Source: Entophlyctis helioformis
Lineage: Eukaryota; Chytridiomycota; Chytridiomycetes; Chytridiales; Chytriomycetaceae
Direction of reading: 5' to 3'
DNA length: 64,000 nt
NCBI GenBank assembly: GCA_025526915.1
Contig: JAHLKH010000064.1
Span: forward strand, 1 to 64,000
Part shown: piece by piece, positions 1-12,265 of the stretch
How positions within the stretch are numbered: position 1 is the first letter of the stretch
Layout: each line of letters starts with the position of its first letter
Program-made: the position numbers and the translations under genes
Notes under the pieces: generated by a model
The model's input: only the letters and a program-made list of their open reading frames with translations
Told to the model about the DNA's origin: nothing
The model's database searches: none

Positions 1-361
1 GTGAGCTTGAGCAGCACGTTGAGCTTGTCGGTCGAGGAAGCGGCGAGCTTGCCGTCGGTCGTTTGCGGGTAGGCGAGGCTGCAGGCGAAGCGCACAGGCG
101 GCGTGAGACAGGCGGCAGCAAGGCGTGAGACAGGCAGGCAGCAGCAAGTGCGAGACAGACAGAGCGACCAACGTACGAGACAAAGGCGGGCTTGTCCTCG
201 CCGCCGACGGGCACGACCCGCAGCGAGACTCTGGGCACGGACAGCGACACTCTGCTGCCGGCGTCGGGGGCGGCGGCGGCGACAGGCGACAGGGCAGCGC
301 AGCCAACGGCGGCGGCCAGCGCGACGGCGGCCTTGAACAGCGCAGACGGCGACAGGTGCAT
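1..361 (-). CDS. secreted or ER membrane protein, 5' part only (runs off left edge)
   Basis: This is a partial gene found by reading the minus strand. Exon 1 (361-177) starts with ATG and encodes a classic signal peptide (MHLSPSALFKAAVALAAAVG...), followed by a beta-rich stretch ending KPAFVS. A GTACGT donor at 176-171 and a CTGCAG acceptor at 84-79 join it in frame to exon 2 (78 to the window edge), which reads on as LAYPQTTDGKLAASSTDKLN. The reading frame is kept across the junction and the signal peptide is clear, so I am fairly sure this is a real gene. The function is not recognised. A luminal ER protein such as the Swp1/ribophorin II oligosaccharyltransferase subunit is a weak guess from the alternating hydrophobic pattern only. 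It is divergent from the SDR gene that starts at 650. Confidence 0.6.
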   Translation of the reverse strand, partial: MHLSPSALFKAAVALAAAVGCAALSPVAAAAPDAGSRVSLSVPRVSLRVVPVGGEDKPAFVSYVGRSVCLALAAACLSHALLPPVSRRLCASPAASPTRKRPTASSPLPRPTSSTCCSSS

Positions 362-451
362 GCTCGTGTCGTGATCGCGGGCAAAGTCGCAGGCTCGCAC
401 GGCTCAAAGGGCACGAAGGGCACGCAAGGCGACGGAGGCTACGGAGGCGAG

Positions 452-505
452 GGCGTGCAAGGCATAGAGGGCGTGCAAGGCATGGAGGGCGTGCAAGGCA
501 TGGAG
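452..505. repeat. 18-bp minisatellite, three units
   Basis: Three tandem copies of an 18-bp unit (GGCGTGCAAGGCATGGAG, the first copy with one A for G change) sit between the divergent secreted-protein and SDR genes, with looser related repeats just upstream from about 405. The open reading frames through it (collagen-like on one strand, HAL-rich on the other) are repeat artefacts. Confidence 0.8.
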
Positions 506-649
506 GGCGCCTTGTGCGTGCGGGATGCGGATCGCTGCAGCCTCGGGCGATGCGCTGGCCCAAGCGAGGCCGATCGTGGCTTGCCGGATGACGCCAGCGC
601 GCCGGGTTCGCTTCGTATCAACAACCGCATCGACAACCACATCTGCCGC

Positions 650-1808
650 ATGTCGACAACCGCGATTGCGCTCGCAGCCACCGTCGCCGCGGCTGCCGTC
701 GGTGTCGCCCTCGTCGCGGCCGGCGCCACGCGGGCAGCCGCATCCAAGGCGCCCGTCGACCCAACCACGCAGCGGGTGCGTGCGTGCGTGTGTGCCTGCC
801 GTGCTGTGTGTGCCGCCTGCCTTGCGCTGACCACCGCCCGCACCGCACGCAGGTCGTCATTCTCGGCGCATCCAGCGGCATCGGCCACCATCTGGCGCTG
901 CAGTACGCTGCCCGCGGTGCCCGTCTGCTGCTGGTCGCTCGCCGCAGAGACCGCCTCGAGTCGGTCCAGGCCGAATGCATCGCGGTCCACCCGTCGTCGT
1001 CGTCGTCACCATCGTCGCAGCCGCCCGTCCACGTTCTCGTCGGCGACATCACGATCGAATCCGACATGGAGGCGGCTGTCCGCGCATCAGCATCGCTGCT
1101 GGGCGGCGTCGACGTCCTTGTGCTGTGCGCCGGCGTGACGTCGCTGCTGCCGTTCGCAGACCTGTGCGCGCTCGACAGCGCGGCTGCACCCTCCACGTCG
1201 CGATCGCTGGTCGAGACCGTGTTCCAGACCAACGTCATTGGCCCCATGATGACGACCAAGCGCTTTCTGCCAACGCTCAAGGCGTCCAAGGCACAGATCC
1301 TCGTCATCTCGTCGGCCGCAAGTGTGATTGCCGCACCGACCGTGAGTCGCCCTCTCTCTCTCGCTCTCTGCGCCACACTCGCTCCTGTGTACGCACTCAC
1401 ACGCCACGTGTCCTGTGGACTGCGTTGCAATGTGCATCGACTGCCACGCACGTGCGATGCCGCCAGCGATCCATCTACTCGGCATCCAAGCACGCGCTCA
1501 CTGGCTTCTTCCGCGCACTGCGCATCGAGCTCGCCCCGTCCGGCGTCACAGTCTGCATCGCTCTCCCTGGCACCGTCGACACCGAGCTGCGGCGCTCAGC
1601 AGTGGACGGCACGGGTAGTGCGAGCAAGTACAGCGGCTCGTCGGGGATCCCAGCCAATGTCTGCGCGTCCATCATCATCGCAGGATCCGACCGTGGCGAC
1701 CACCAGATCTACATGCCGTGGTTCTACTACTATGCGCATGTCCTGTCTGTGATAGTGCCGTCGGTGATTGACGGATTTGCAGCCAAAAAGTACAACTACA
1801 AGATGTAA
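650..1808 (+). CDS. short-chain dehydrogenase/reductase, membrane-anchored
   Basis: Three exons (650-775, 853-1341, 1467-1808) join in frame to about 319 residues. The N-terminus is an Ala/Val-rich hydrophobic segment (AIALAATVAAAAVGVALVAA) that would anchor it in the ER or another membrane. Next comes the Rossmann cofactor motif GASSGIG, an LCAGV segment in the place of the family NNAG motif, the VISSAAS strand with the catalytic serine, and the YSASK catalytic Tyr-x3-Lys motif across the start of exon 3. The layout matches classical SDRs of the 11-beta-HSD/DHRS7 type that use NAD(P)(H) on lipid or steroid-like substrates. The substrate cannot be read from the sequence. The start was chosen because it gives the membrane anchor and a phase-0 junction to exon 2; introns are 77 and 125 nt. 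Confidence 0.85.
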
Positions 1809-2157
1809 ATAGATGCTGGCTGGATGGACGGACGGTTGGTTGAGTGCGAAGATGGTTGGATAGATGGATGGACGAGAGTGCCATGGAACGAATAAACGAA
1901 TAAAGGGATGCGCAGGTGGAAGCTTCATTGCTGGAGGAGGCAGGGATCAACTTGGATGGCTGTGGTTGTATGTGAGGCTGTGGTTGTGGTTGGCGTGCAG
2001 ACGCGTGTCACAGAGACGCGACACACGCAGCCAAACCAAACCAAACCAAACCGAGTGCAGGAGCAACGAGCGAGAGAGAGAAGGAGACAGAGAAGCAAGA
2101 AGAGAGAGGCAAGAAGAAGAGATAGGAGAGAGAGAAGTAAGAAGACAAGCACAGCAA
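1809..2157. other. intergenic, convergent 3' ends
   Basis: Gap between the 3' ends of the SDR gene and the minus-strand gene. It holds a short CCAAA tandem run (about 2030-2052) followed by an A/G-rich tract to about 2150. I see no gene. Confidence 0.5.
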
Positions 2158-4843
2158 TCACATGGCCGCCGAGTCAGGTGCACGAGCATAGCGCAGCACG
2201 CTCGGCCGGTTGACGTTGCTCGCACGCTGCGACGACATGCCCACAGACATGCGGTTCATGATGTCGTCAATCTCGGAGAACTTTGTGTCGCGGACGGTTT
2301 CCTTGGACAGCGCGTCCTGGTTGGCCATGCGGCGCTCGGACCGCTCCAGCTGGCTCGACAGCTTGTCAAAGAACATGTGCATCTGCTTCTGGTCTGTGAG
2401 GACGAACCGCTGGTTTTCCATCCGCTTGACGGACGAGTTTGCAGAGAGCTTGGTTTGCAGCGTCGACAGGTCGTCGATCATGCGCTGCTCGCGCGACACC
2501 CAGTCCTGTTTATCATATGCAGTGTCAGTGGGATGAATGAGCATCCATTCTCGTGGAGAGAGTGGCGGATGGTGAACGCACCTGGTTTGGGAATCGCGTC
2601 TTTTCTTGCCGGTCCAGGATGCCGCCTAGCTTGCCGAGATCCATGTTACGCCCGATATTGCCCGTGAGCTCAACGCACTGGTTGTCCATGCGTCGCTTGG
2701 CCGATTGGGCAATCCTCTCGACCAAGACGTTGAGAGTCTGGTGCTTGCCGTTATTGGCCGCACGCTGGCCCTCAAAGTTGGCAGCGCCACGGTTGAGACG
2801 CTCGATCATGCCAATGAGGTGGGCCGTGGACATGTCGCGGATCTTGGTTTCGGTGAGCGTGACGGACTGGTTCTCGAGACGTGGCGAGACTTTGAGGAGC
2901 CGGTCGATGGCGCCCACGACGTGGCGGAGCTCTTCGGAGCTGACAAAGATGGAGCGGTGGCTGGTTTCTGCAACGGTTGAGAGAGACGCGCCGGTGATGC
3001 CGATCGTGGCGTTACCTGTGATGGCTGTCGTTGCGGCCGAGGACAGCGAGTGCCCGTCCTGGAGCATGGCTGGCAGCAGTGCTGCGAGCGTGTCTGCTGT
3101 GTTGAGTCCACCAGCGCTTGCGCCGTCAAGGACAGCACCGCCGTTGTGCACCGATGCTGTGTTGATCTGTGGCTGGGCAGCCCGCATGTGCAGGCCGCTC
3201 AGGAACTGGATAGCCGCAATGAGGTTCTGGATCTCCTCCCACATCTGCTTGCGGGCATCTGACAGACTTTCTGTGTCGCTGCTTTCGGCCATGGCCTGGA
3301 TGTTGGACCCGCGATCGGCAATGCGGTGCAGACGGCGGCTGTCAGCAGCAGACGCGTTTGACGAGCTGGCGGGGCTGGGCTGATCAGCCGTGGCAGAGGG
3401 CGAGAGAAGCGCTGCCGATGAGCCGGCAGGTGACGGCAGACTGGTTTCCGAAACGGGCGCCGCACCGCCAATGTGCTCCACTAGCGAGTCGTTTGTGGTG
3501 CTTGCAAATGCAATCGCGTCGACAGTGGCAGGGGATACCGAGTTGGGCGTGTCGCCGTCGGCAGTCGCAGGCTCCGACTCGAGGAACGTGTACAGCGCCT
3601 TGCACAGTGCACCGAGCAAAATAGCAAGCGTGTAGTCGCTCATGAGATCAGTGTGGCTGGTAGTCCCCGCGGAAGGCTGTTCTGGCCGAGCTGCCATGGC
3701 GGCGAGCCCAGCCGTCACCGAGGTCGATCCGGAAAACATCAACGCTGGTGGTGCAGATGAAGCAGATGCTGCGGACACGGCTGACGGCAGACAGTCCGAT
3801 GTAGGAGATGCCGATTTTCCAAGCAACAGAGACGGTGGCGCAGAGGTAGTCGATTCCGGCGGAGGTGCAAACGGATCGTATCCTTCAGGCAGCGGCTCTT
3901 GAACCACCGACGAATCATTAACGCTGTCATCTGATCCAAGGATAGGGCTGCGCAGCGGACTGTGTGCACTGACGGGGCTGATGGGATCGCTACTGCCCGA
4001 TTCGGCTTCCTTTTCAGGCATCCCATGGCGGATGCGAAGATGCAGACTGCTCTGGCGTGATGCAGGCTGCTGGATATGGGATGTAGACGATTCCTTGTGG
4101 AAGAGGTCGAGGAGACGGCCCGACGAGCCGATACGCGAGGCGCGACGCTGCCTGCCACCAGGGTTCGGCGTTCCGGCGCTTGGCGGTGTCATAAGTGGCG
4201 ACTGTGTGGAGAGCGACAGACGACGGACTCGGTTGATGAGATTGGCGGCCTTTTCACCAATGGATTCGCGACGGCCGTGACGGTCTGCGACAGTGGCCAG
4301 ATTGGCGATGGATGCCGACACGGGCGGCGATGCTACCTTGGCCGGAAGCTCGTCCTCTGGGCCCGACATGGCCAGAAAGGCGTAGGGCGACTCGAGCAGC
4401 GGCTGGCTCTTTTTGATATGCATGCTGACCGAGTGAGGCAGGTTGGTCTGCGACACGCGGAGTGGGGTATGCGACTGCGAGAAAGAGTCCTGCTGGTTCA
4501 AGGCAGTCTGGCTGATGCGAGAGAGACGGGCGAGGCCGTGCTCCAGAGCCTCTTCTGTCACGTCATTGCGCGGCAGCGATCCGTCGTCTACAATGCGTGC
4601 TGCGAGCACCGAGAATGCGCGCAGACTGTCGCGTTTGAGGGCCTCGAGGGCCTGCAAGAGGTCCGACTGAATGCGGTTTGGCAGAGTGCCGATGCGGCGA
4701 AGCGAGGTGGTCGGCACGGATCGCGTCGAGGCGCACCACAAAGCCACAGTTGTGATGGCGTGGTGATGCGCCAAAAGTAACCGAAGTTGTTTGCGGTCAT
4801 GGAGGTCGGCCATCGCCAAGCCCAAGGAAGACGAATCCGTCAT
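2158..4843 (-). CDS. unrecognised protein with C-terminal Asn-Gln repeats
   Basis: Two exons (4843-2582 and 2505-2158) join in phase 0 to about 869 residues. The first ~100 residues look like a small helical domain (DLHDRKQLRLLLAHHHAITT...). The middle ~500 residues are Ser/Pro/Ala-rich and probably disordered. The C-terminus carries about six copies of a 29-34 residue helical unit, each with a basic residue, a hydrophobic or acidic residue pair and then Asn-Gln (LENQSVTLTETK, MDNQCVELTGN, FPNQDWVSREQ, MENQRFVLTDQK, MANQDALSKET). The intron falls exactly inside one unit, which supports the splice. I do not recognise the family. A structural, cytoskeletal or centrosomal role is possible but unproven. 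It is divergent from the FYV10/MAEA gene. Confidence 0.7.
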
Positions 4844-5500
4844 GGTTGATGCCCGTGGATATGTTGCCGTGTAGCCGTCGTGTAGGTTGTGGCAAGGGCA
4901 CGGCAGTGGACAGCACTGTCAGTTATCGCACTCGCAGGACTGCTGGAACAGCCCTATGCCGCCAAGCCAGCCTGCGATCGGCGCCAGTGTGCTATGGATT
5001 GCATCCCTCGCAGAGTTTGCAGTCCAGCCGGGCATGGCGGTTTCTGTGAGGATAGGCGGTTGTTTATCGCAAGGCAATCGCACCTTGGTCGTCATGGTTG
5101 TCTGCGGTTCTAACTTGCAGCAGTAGCGGACCTGCGCGCCATGCCATGACCAACGAGTCAGCGGCTTGCATGGACGAACAGTTGGTGACGCTCATCTTCG
5201 ACCATGCCACCATACCAACCTAGACTGCTTTAGGCTTGCTCGGTCGATCGAGAGAGTCCCTGATTCGATAATGCCGAAAGTGGCTGCGTGGAATGCGGAT
5301 CACGTGCGGAGACACGTGACTTGGTGCCGTCGAGATGCTCTGGAGTGGCTGGATTGCTGTCGGCTTGCGTGTGCGTCAAGGAGAGCGACCAGCGTCCATC
5401 GAGCAGATGCCACATGCGCCCGTTCCAACGCTGGTGGCCCGAAGAGAGTCTTGGCGAGATTCGCGTCGCCTTTGACAAGCTTTCGATAGACGATCTGAGG
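4844..5500. promoter_or_regulatory. divergent promoter region with two CACGTG boxes
   Basis: This 657-bp gap separates the starts of the Asn-Gln repeat gene and FYV10/MAEA. It contains two E-box hexamers CACGTG at 5301-5306 and 5313-5318. An upstream in-frame ATG at 5414 could extend the FYV10 N-terminus by 29 residues. I see no other gene. Confidence 0.4.
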
Positions 5501-7316
5501 ATGACTTCGCTGAACACTGAGGGCATGCTGGCTCTGGAGCAGCCGCTCATCAAGGTACGACAACGCACACAAGCTGCTCTGCTGGGCGAGCGCATAGGCA
5601 GAGAAGGCGGTTCTTGCAGGCCCAGCAGCCCCTGCACCGCTTTGCGGCTGCTGCTGTTGCTGCTGTTGCCCGGCCTGCCGCCGACCCTTGCTCGCTCTCG
5701 CTGCCATCGCACACACTTCTGACTTGGCTGGACGGACATGCAGGTTCCGCTGGAGCAGCTCAAGCGGGCCTTTCGCACGTCGCAAAAGTACATTGAGAAG
5801 GAAATGGGCTCGCTGGCTGGCCAGCTGGATGCCGCACTGGCCAAGGCCGCTACCAAGCCAGACGAGGCATGCTCGGCGCTCGACGCCACCGTCAATCGTC
5901 TGCAGAGCTTGAAGCGCAAAGTGAGTCCTGCAAGGCCAGCGGTTGCCGGTCTTGCCGGCCGTTGAGGCGCATGTCAGACTTTAATAGCATTGGCTGACCG
6001 TCTCGCCTGCACGCATGCCTGCTTGCCTGCTCCATGCATGACACGCTGCAGCTCAACGAGATCAAGGCCGAAGAAGACCTGTACATTCACCGGTCGCGCA
6101 TCCGCATTGACCACTTGGCCGAAATGACACGCATCCCGACTGCAGACAGCGACGCCTTTGCACGCTGGAGCAAGACGCGCCTGTCTCGCGTGCTGGTGGA
6201 CTACATGCTGCGCAATGGCATGAATGCATCTGCCGCCAAGCTCGCCAAGGATGGCCAGATTGAGGTTTGTCTGCTCCCCTTGCAAGCGATGACGCGTGGA
6301 TATGGGCAGCAGCAGCTCTTATTGCGGGCGGCTGACCAAACAGCACATGCAGGATCTGGTCGACATTGAGCTGTTTGTGCAGAATCGCAAGATTGAAAAC
6401 GCACTGCTGCAAAAGAGCTGCACCGAGTGTCTGCAGTGGTGCAGCGACAACAAGTCGAGCCTCAAGAAGATGAAGGTGGGCAGTCTTGTGCCACAGTGCA
6501 CTGCCGACAAGCATGTCAAGCAAGATGGCGGCCGTTGACGTGGAGGGGATGATGTGGACAGAGCACGCTGGAGTTCAATCTGCGACTGCAAGAGTATGTC
6601 GAGCTTGTGCGTGTGCGCAATTTGACGCAGGCGATAGCGTATGCTCGCAAGCATCTCACGCCGTGGTCCGAGACGCACATGCGAGAAATCCAGCAAGCCA
6701 TGGGACTGCTCGCGTTCAGTCCAGCAACCGCATGCGACGGCTACAAGGTAAATAGCGCGCCATGGCAGCTGCCAGTCCATCTGCATGGCAGACTGACACG
6801 ATCCGTGACGGCGGGCTTTGCAGGCGCTCTACTCTCCATCACGGTGGACGCAGCTGTCGGAGCAGTTCCGCACAGACAACTACGCGCTCAACTGCCTGAC
6901 GCTGCAGCCGCTGTTGCGCATGTCGCTGCAGGCGGGTCTGTCGTCGCTCAAGACAGCGTCGTGCTACCGCCACGCCAACAAGAACATCAACTGCCCCGTG
7001 TGTGATGGCGACACGTTTGGCGCGCTTGCCGAGAAGCTGCCCAGTGCGCACCATGTCAACTCGTGCATCGTATGCCGCATGAGCGGCAAGATCATGGATG
7101 CCAACAATCCGCCTCTTGCACTTCCGAATGGCCAGATCTACTCTACCTCTGTAAGTCATGTTGGCGTGCTGGTATCAAGGGCAACTGCTCACAGCAGGCG
7201 TTGTTGGAACACAGGCTCTCAGAGACATGGCGTCCATGAACAACGGCATGGTGCGGTGCCCAGCGACTGGATCAGTGTTCAAACTGACAGATGCGCGCAA
7301 GGCCTTTATGGTGTGA
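5501..7316 (+). CDS. FYV10: GID/CTLH E3 ubiquitin ligase subunit FYV10/MAEA
   Basis: Seven exons (5501-5554, 5744-5920, 6052-6264, 6353-6475, 6562-6747, 6824-7150, 7215-7316), all in phase 0, give 393 residues, matching MAEA/Gid9 length. The N-terminus reads ALEQPLIK-VPLEQLKRAF with RTSQKYIEKEM, the family signature. LisH (LVDYMLRNGMNASAAKLA) and CTLH (DLVDIELFVQNRKIENALL) segments follow. The C-terminus is the degenerate RING with CPVCDG, an HHVNSC segment and a final MVRCPATGSVFKLTDARK. Gid9 and its partner Gid2 form the catalytic RING pair of the GID complex, which ubiquitinates gluconeogenic enzymes in yeast. The regular phase-0 introns and a near-perfect domain order make this a secure call. 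The upstream in-frame ATG at 5414 is an alternative start. Confidence 0.95.
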
Positions 7317-7899
7317 TCCCATTGTTTCCGTCCTCCTCCCATCTGTTGGCGTTGCTGTCTGCCCCTCCTGCTGCCTGCCGGGACTGCCATCGCACGATGC
7401 GTCGCACAGTGCCATGGCCAGTGCCAATAAATCACGTGATCTGATTTCAGATTTCGGCTGGCTGGATTTCGTGTGCGATTGAGCGCGATTCGAACCCAGC
7501 CCACGCATCGGTCAAGTAAGGGCGATTTCGCACGGCGTGTTGTGGCCATCGACGCTCGGGGCTGCTGCTGGCCAAGGCTACGGCGGCGGTGGTGGGGGTT
7601 GCAGCAGCTGCATCGACAGAACGGGACGACGAATGGATGGATGCACCCACGACAGCTGCACCAGTCGACTGTGGCCATCTGTCCATCCACCCACCCGCCT
7701 ACTCTGGATGGGATGGATGGGATGGATGTCAGAAGTGCCAACCGATTCAGCCGATTCGACGTTGAAGACAACAGCTGCCCGTGCCGACCTCTAGTGCCAC
7801 CACCACCACCACCACCACCGCCGGCAGCAGCAGCCTTCGTGCCGTCCATGCGCATGCAGCCGTGCCGACACTGACAGGGACGCCTTGACAGACACAGAA
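7317..7899. other. intergenic, probable eL29 promoter
   Basis: This 583-bp gap separates two plus-strand genes. It contains a 10-bp palindrome ATCACGTGAT at 7431-7440, GATGG-type short repeats near 7710-7730 and a CAC/CCA trinucleotide run near 7797-7822. I see no protein gene. Confidence 0.4.
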
Positions 7900-8154
7900 A
7901 TGTCCAAGTCCAAGAACCACACCAACCACAACCAGAACAAGAAGGCTCACCGCAACGGTATCAAGAAGCCCAAGGTCCACCGTCACGTCTCCCTCAAGGG
8001 TGTTGACCCCAAGTTCCGCCGCAACCAGCGTTACGCCAAGCAGGGCTCGTTCAGTACGTCCCATGCAGTGTCGTAATGAGGCAGGATGCGCAGATGTCGT
8101 GGTGTGTATGTTGTACTGACGCTTTTGTACAAAGACGCTCTCAAGGCCGAGTAA
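7900..8154 (+). CDS. RPL29: 60S ribosomal protein eL29
   Basis: Exon 1 (7900-8053) encodes [20 protein letters not shown], then IKKPKVHR and the conserved [18 protein letters not shown] core. A GTACGT donor after base 8053 and an AAG acceptor before 8135 add a 20-nt last exon that completes the protein as FNALKAE and a stop, 57 residues in total. Short, extremely basic eL29 with an N-terminal KxKNHTxHNQ signature is universal in eukaryotic large subunits. The small last exon was too short to be seen as an open frame alone, but the splice keeps phase and gives the usual family ending. Confidence 0.95.
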
Positions 8155-8383
8155 ATGTCTGGAGCCGTCTCGTATAGATTTGGCTGCTGATATCTCGACT
8201 CTGGACTGGACGCTCTCTCGTTTAGCTGTGTCACTGGATGTGGATAGTCCAGGCCCGTTGACTGTGCAATGAACCTGGATGCAAACGGACGCTCTCGTGG
8301 CTGATGGTATCTGCACTGGATCTCGGTGGGATCTCGTTTGGGTTCGTCGAGAGTCGACGAGCTGCGGGCGGTGGCAGAGTGGT

Positions 8384-10159
<1,776 letters not shown>

Positions 10160-10291
10160 GGGTCCTGAATGCGCAGACGAGCCAGATTCGGGGCCAAGTG
10201 CGACAAACGACAAGCAACAAGCTCTTTGGTGCCGATCATCATCACAGATCTGTTTATTGGACTCGCCGTGCATTGCCACGCACGTCTGGGA

Positions 10292-11781
10292 TCAGTAGGG
10301 GCGGTACAGCACGGGCCGTGGAGCAGCGTGTGGGTAGACATGCTGGAAGGGGTGGTAGGAAGGCGGAGGCGGAGGCGGATGGTTGTCATGCGCGGCAAAC
10401 GGCGCGAAAGCATGATGTGTCGGCGCCGGCTGGTGATGCGGGTATTGTTGTTGTTGCTGTTGTTGGTGATACAGATGTTGCTGTTGTTGCTGCTGATGTT
10501 GGTGTTGTTGCTGTTGTTGGAACGGCGCATGTGGCTGTGGCTGGTAATGGTGGGGATGGGATGCAGCAATAGAAGCAGCAGCCGTGCGCATTGTGTGTGT
10601 TGTGTGCGTTGTGTGTATCGTGTGCGTTGTCGTCGCTGCTGTTGTCTGGGCGGGTTGGTGGTGCGGGTGCTGGTTGTGCTGGCCTTGCGGAGCGGGCCGA
10701 ACGGCTTGTGGCACAGGGAGAGCAGAAGACCGCGAGGCGGAGCACGTGGCAGGGCTTGAGTCACAGGCAGTGTCCGCGGGGCTGGGACGGCGGCCGTTGC
10801 CGTTGCCGTTGGGGCAGCAGACGCAGACGGAGCGCCATTGCCGTTCAAGAGCAGCGTTGCGATGCCGGGCAGCCGCAGAGTGGGTGTCTGGCTCGCATGG
10901 GGTGCGGGATGCTGATACTGTTGGTGGTGGTGGTGGTTGTTGTGGTGCTCATACTGCTGGTGCTCATACTGCTGGTGCTCATACTGCTGCGGCTGCTGCT
11001 GGTGGTGATAAAGCGGGCTCGGAGAATATCGGGTGCCGTCACACCATTGGCGGTCGTGTCCGCGAGCCAGATATGGCTCTGGCGGCGGCCCGTGGTTGGC
11101 GTGGTTGGCGTGGTTGGCCTGGTTGGCCTGGTTGGTGGTGTTGGCGTGGTTGGCGTCGGCCACATAGTGGCGCTCGGCCTGCAGGGCTGTGCCTGGGTGC
11201 GGATGGTAGCGCGGGTGGTACTCAGCGACATGGGCCGTCAAGGCCGGGCCGACCGTGCTTGGCGTGTCAGCCCGCGGGGCTGTGAGCGTCGAGTTGCTTG
11301 CGCTGCTTGCGCTGTTTGAGCTGCTTGTGCCCGGATCCTGCAGGCCCGCATCAATCGACGCGGCAGGCGTCAGCGGGGCTGCTGAAAAACATGCCGTCGG
11401 CGAGAGGCCGAGCGAGTGTTTGACGGCAGTGCTGGCTGGGGGGCTGGCAGGGCCGACGGGCGGCACTTGAACGGCGGCGGCTGGCACATAGGCGGCATAA
11501 GGGGCATAGGCGGCATAGTGGGCATGGTGGGCATAGGGGGCAGCGGCCGAGGGAGGGGTTACTGCCGCTGCCGTTGTCGTTGCTGTTGCCGTTGCCGTTG
11601 CCGTTTGGGCGATGCCATCGCCGAGTGGATGGCGATGGTGCGGTCCAGGGCTCAACGGGCGGGTTGCCGGCTGGCGGGCAGGCGATGGGCGGTGGCGGCG
11701 GCCGGCGGGCTGCAGGGGCGGGGACGGCTGGCTGGGCGGGTGCTCGGGCAGCGATGCGATGGCAGCGAGCAGGAGGTCCAT
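10292..11781 (-). CDS. low-complexity His/Gln/Pro-rich protein
   Basis: Two exons (11781-10746 and 10704-10292) separated by a 41-nt intron give about 482 residues. The N-terminus MDLLLAAIASLPEHPPSQ is followed by Pro/Ala/Thr-rich sequence, NHAN-type repeats, YEHQQ repeats, a short conserved-looking LRLPGIATLLLNGN segment, and a C-terminus of poly-Gln/His ending PRPVLYRPY. The composition is typical of fungal transcription regulators or RNA-granule proteins, but no DNA-binding domain is visible. The intron was inferred because it joins the two frames in phase with no other option nearby. It lies in tandem upstream of TGS1 and divergent from PWP2. Confidence 0.5.
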
Positions 11782-12265
11782 GGCGACAGAGCGGATCGGT
11801 GCGGGCAGGCGGGCGGGTTGGCGGCAGACGAGTGGGCGGCAGGCGGCAGGCGGCAGGCGGATGCAGGCAGGAGGGACACAGGCAAGAGGCGGATTTGTTG
11901 ACGCTCGAGAGCAACGACGGAGTCGGATGGCGTTTGGGGGAAAGCGTGCGCGGATGTCGGCTGATGGTCCGTGCGTCGAAGGGATCCAAGCGGCGAAAAA
12001 AACTGCCAAAAGCAGCAGACCGCGTGGTGCCGTGCCGACGCCAGCCCAGGCAGTCGGGTCGATGTCACCAGCCAAATTTGCCGTGTGGCTGCGGACGCGT
12101 TCTTTGTCAGCTGCCGCGAGCGCGTCGAGGCGCAACGCGTCTGTTGTTTTGAAATGGATGGTGATTTGAAGTTGGTTTGAAATGAATATGAATTGTTTGG
12201 ATTGTTGGATTTGAAATGGAGTTGAATTGAATTGTTCGAGTTTCCTGCGTCGCTCAACATCCAAA
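11782..12265. promoter_or_regulatory. divergent promoter region
   Basis: This 484-bp gap lies between the starts of the low-complexity gene and PWP2. An AT-richer stretch (about 12160-12245, with TTTGAAATG/TGAATTG runs) lies just upstream of PWP2 and stands out against the GC-rich surroundings. No gene is seen. Confidence 0.4.

Noticed and set aside
125..505. Collagen-like GxQG open frame on the plus strand
   Set aside because: It is the translation of the 18-bp minisatellite and overlaps a better-supported signal-peptide exon on the other strand.
7470..7520. GATTCGAACCC word resembling a tRNA T-loop (minus strand)
   Set aside because: No matching acceptor, D or anticodon arms could be drawn around it, unlike the clear tRNA-Gly at 44749-44819.
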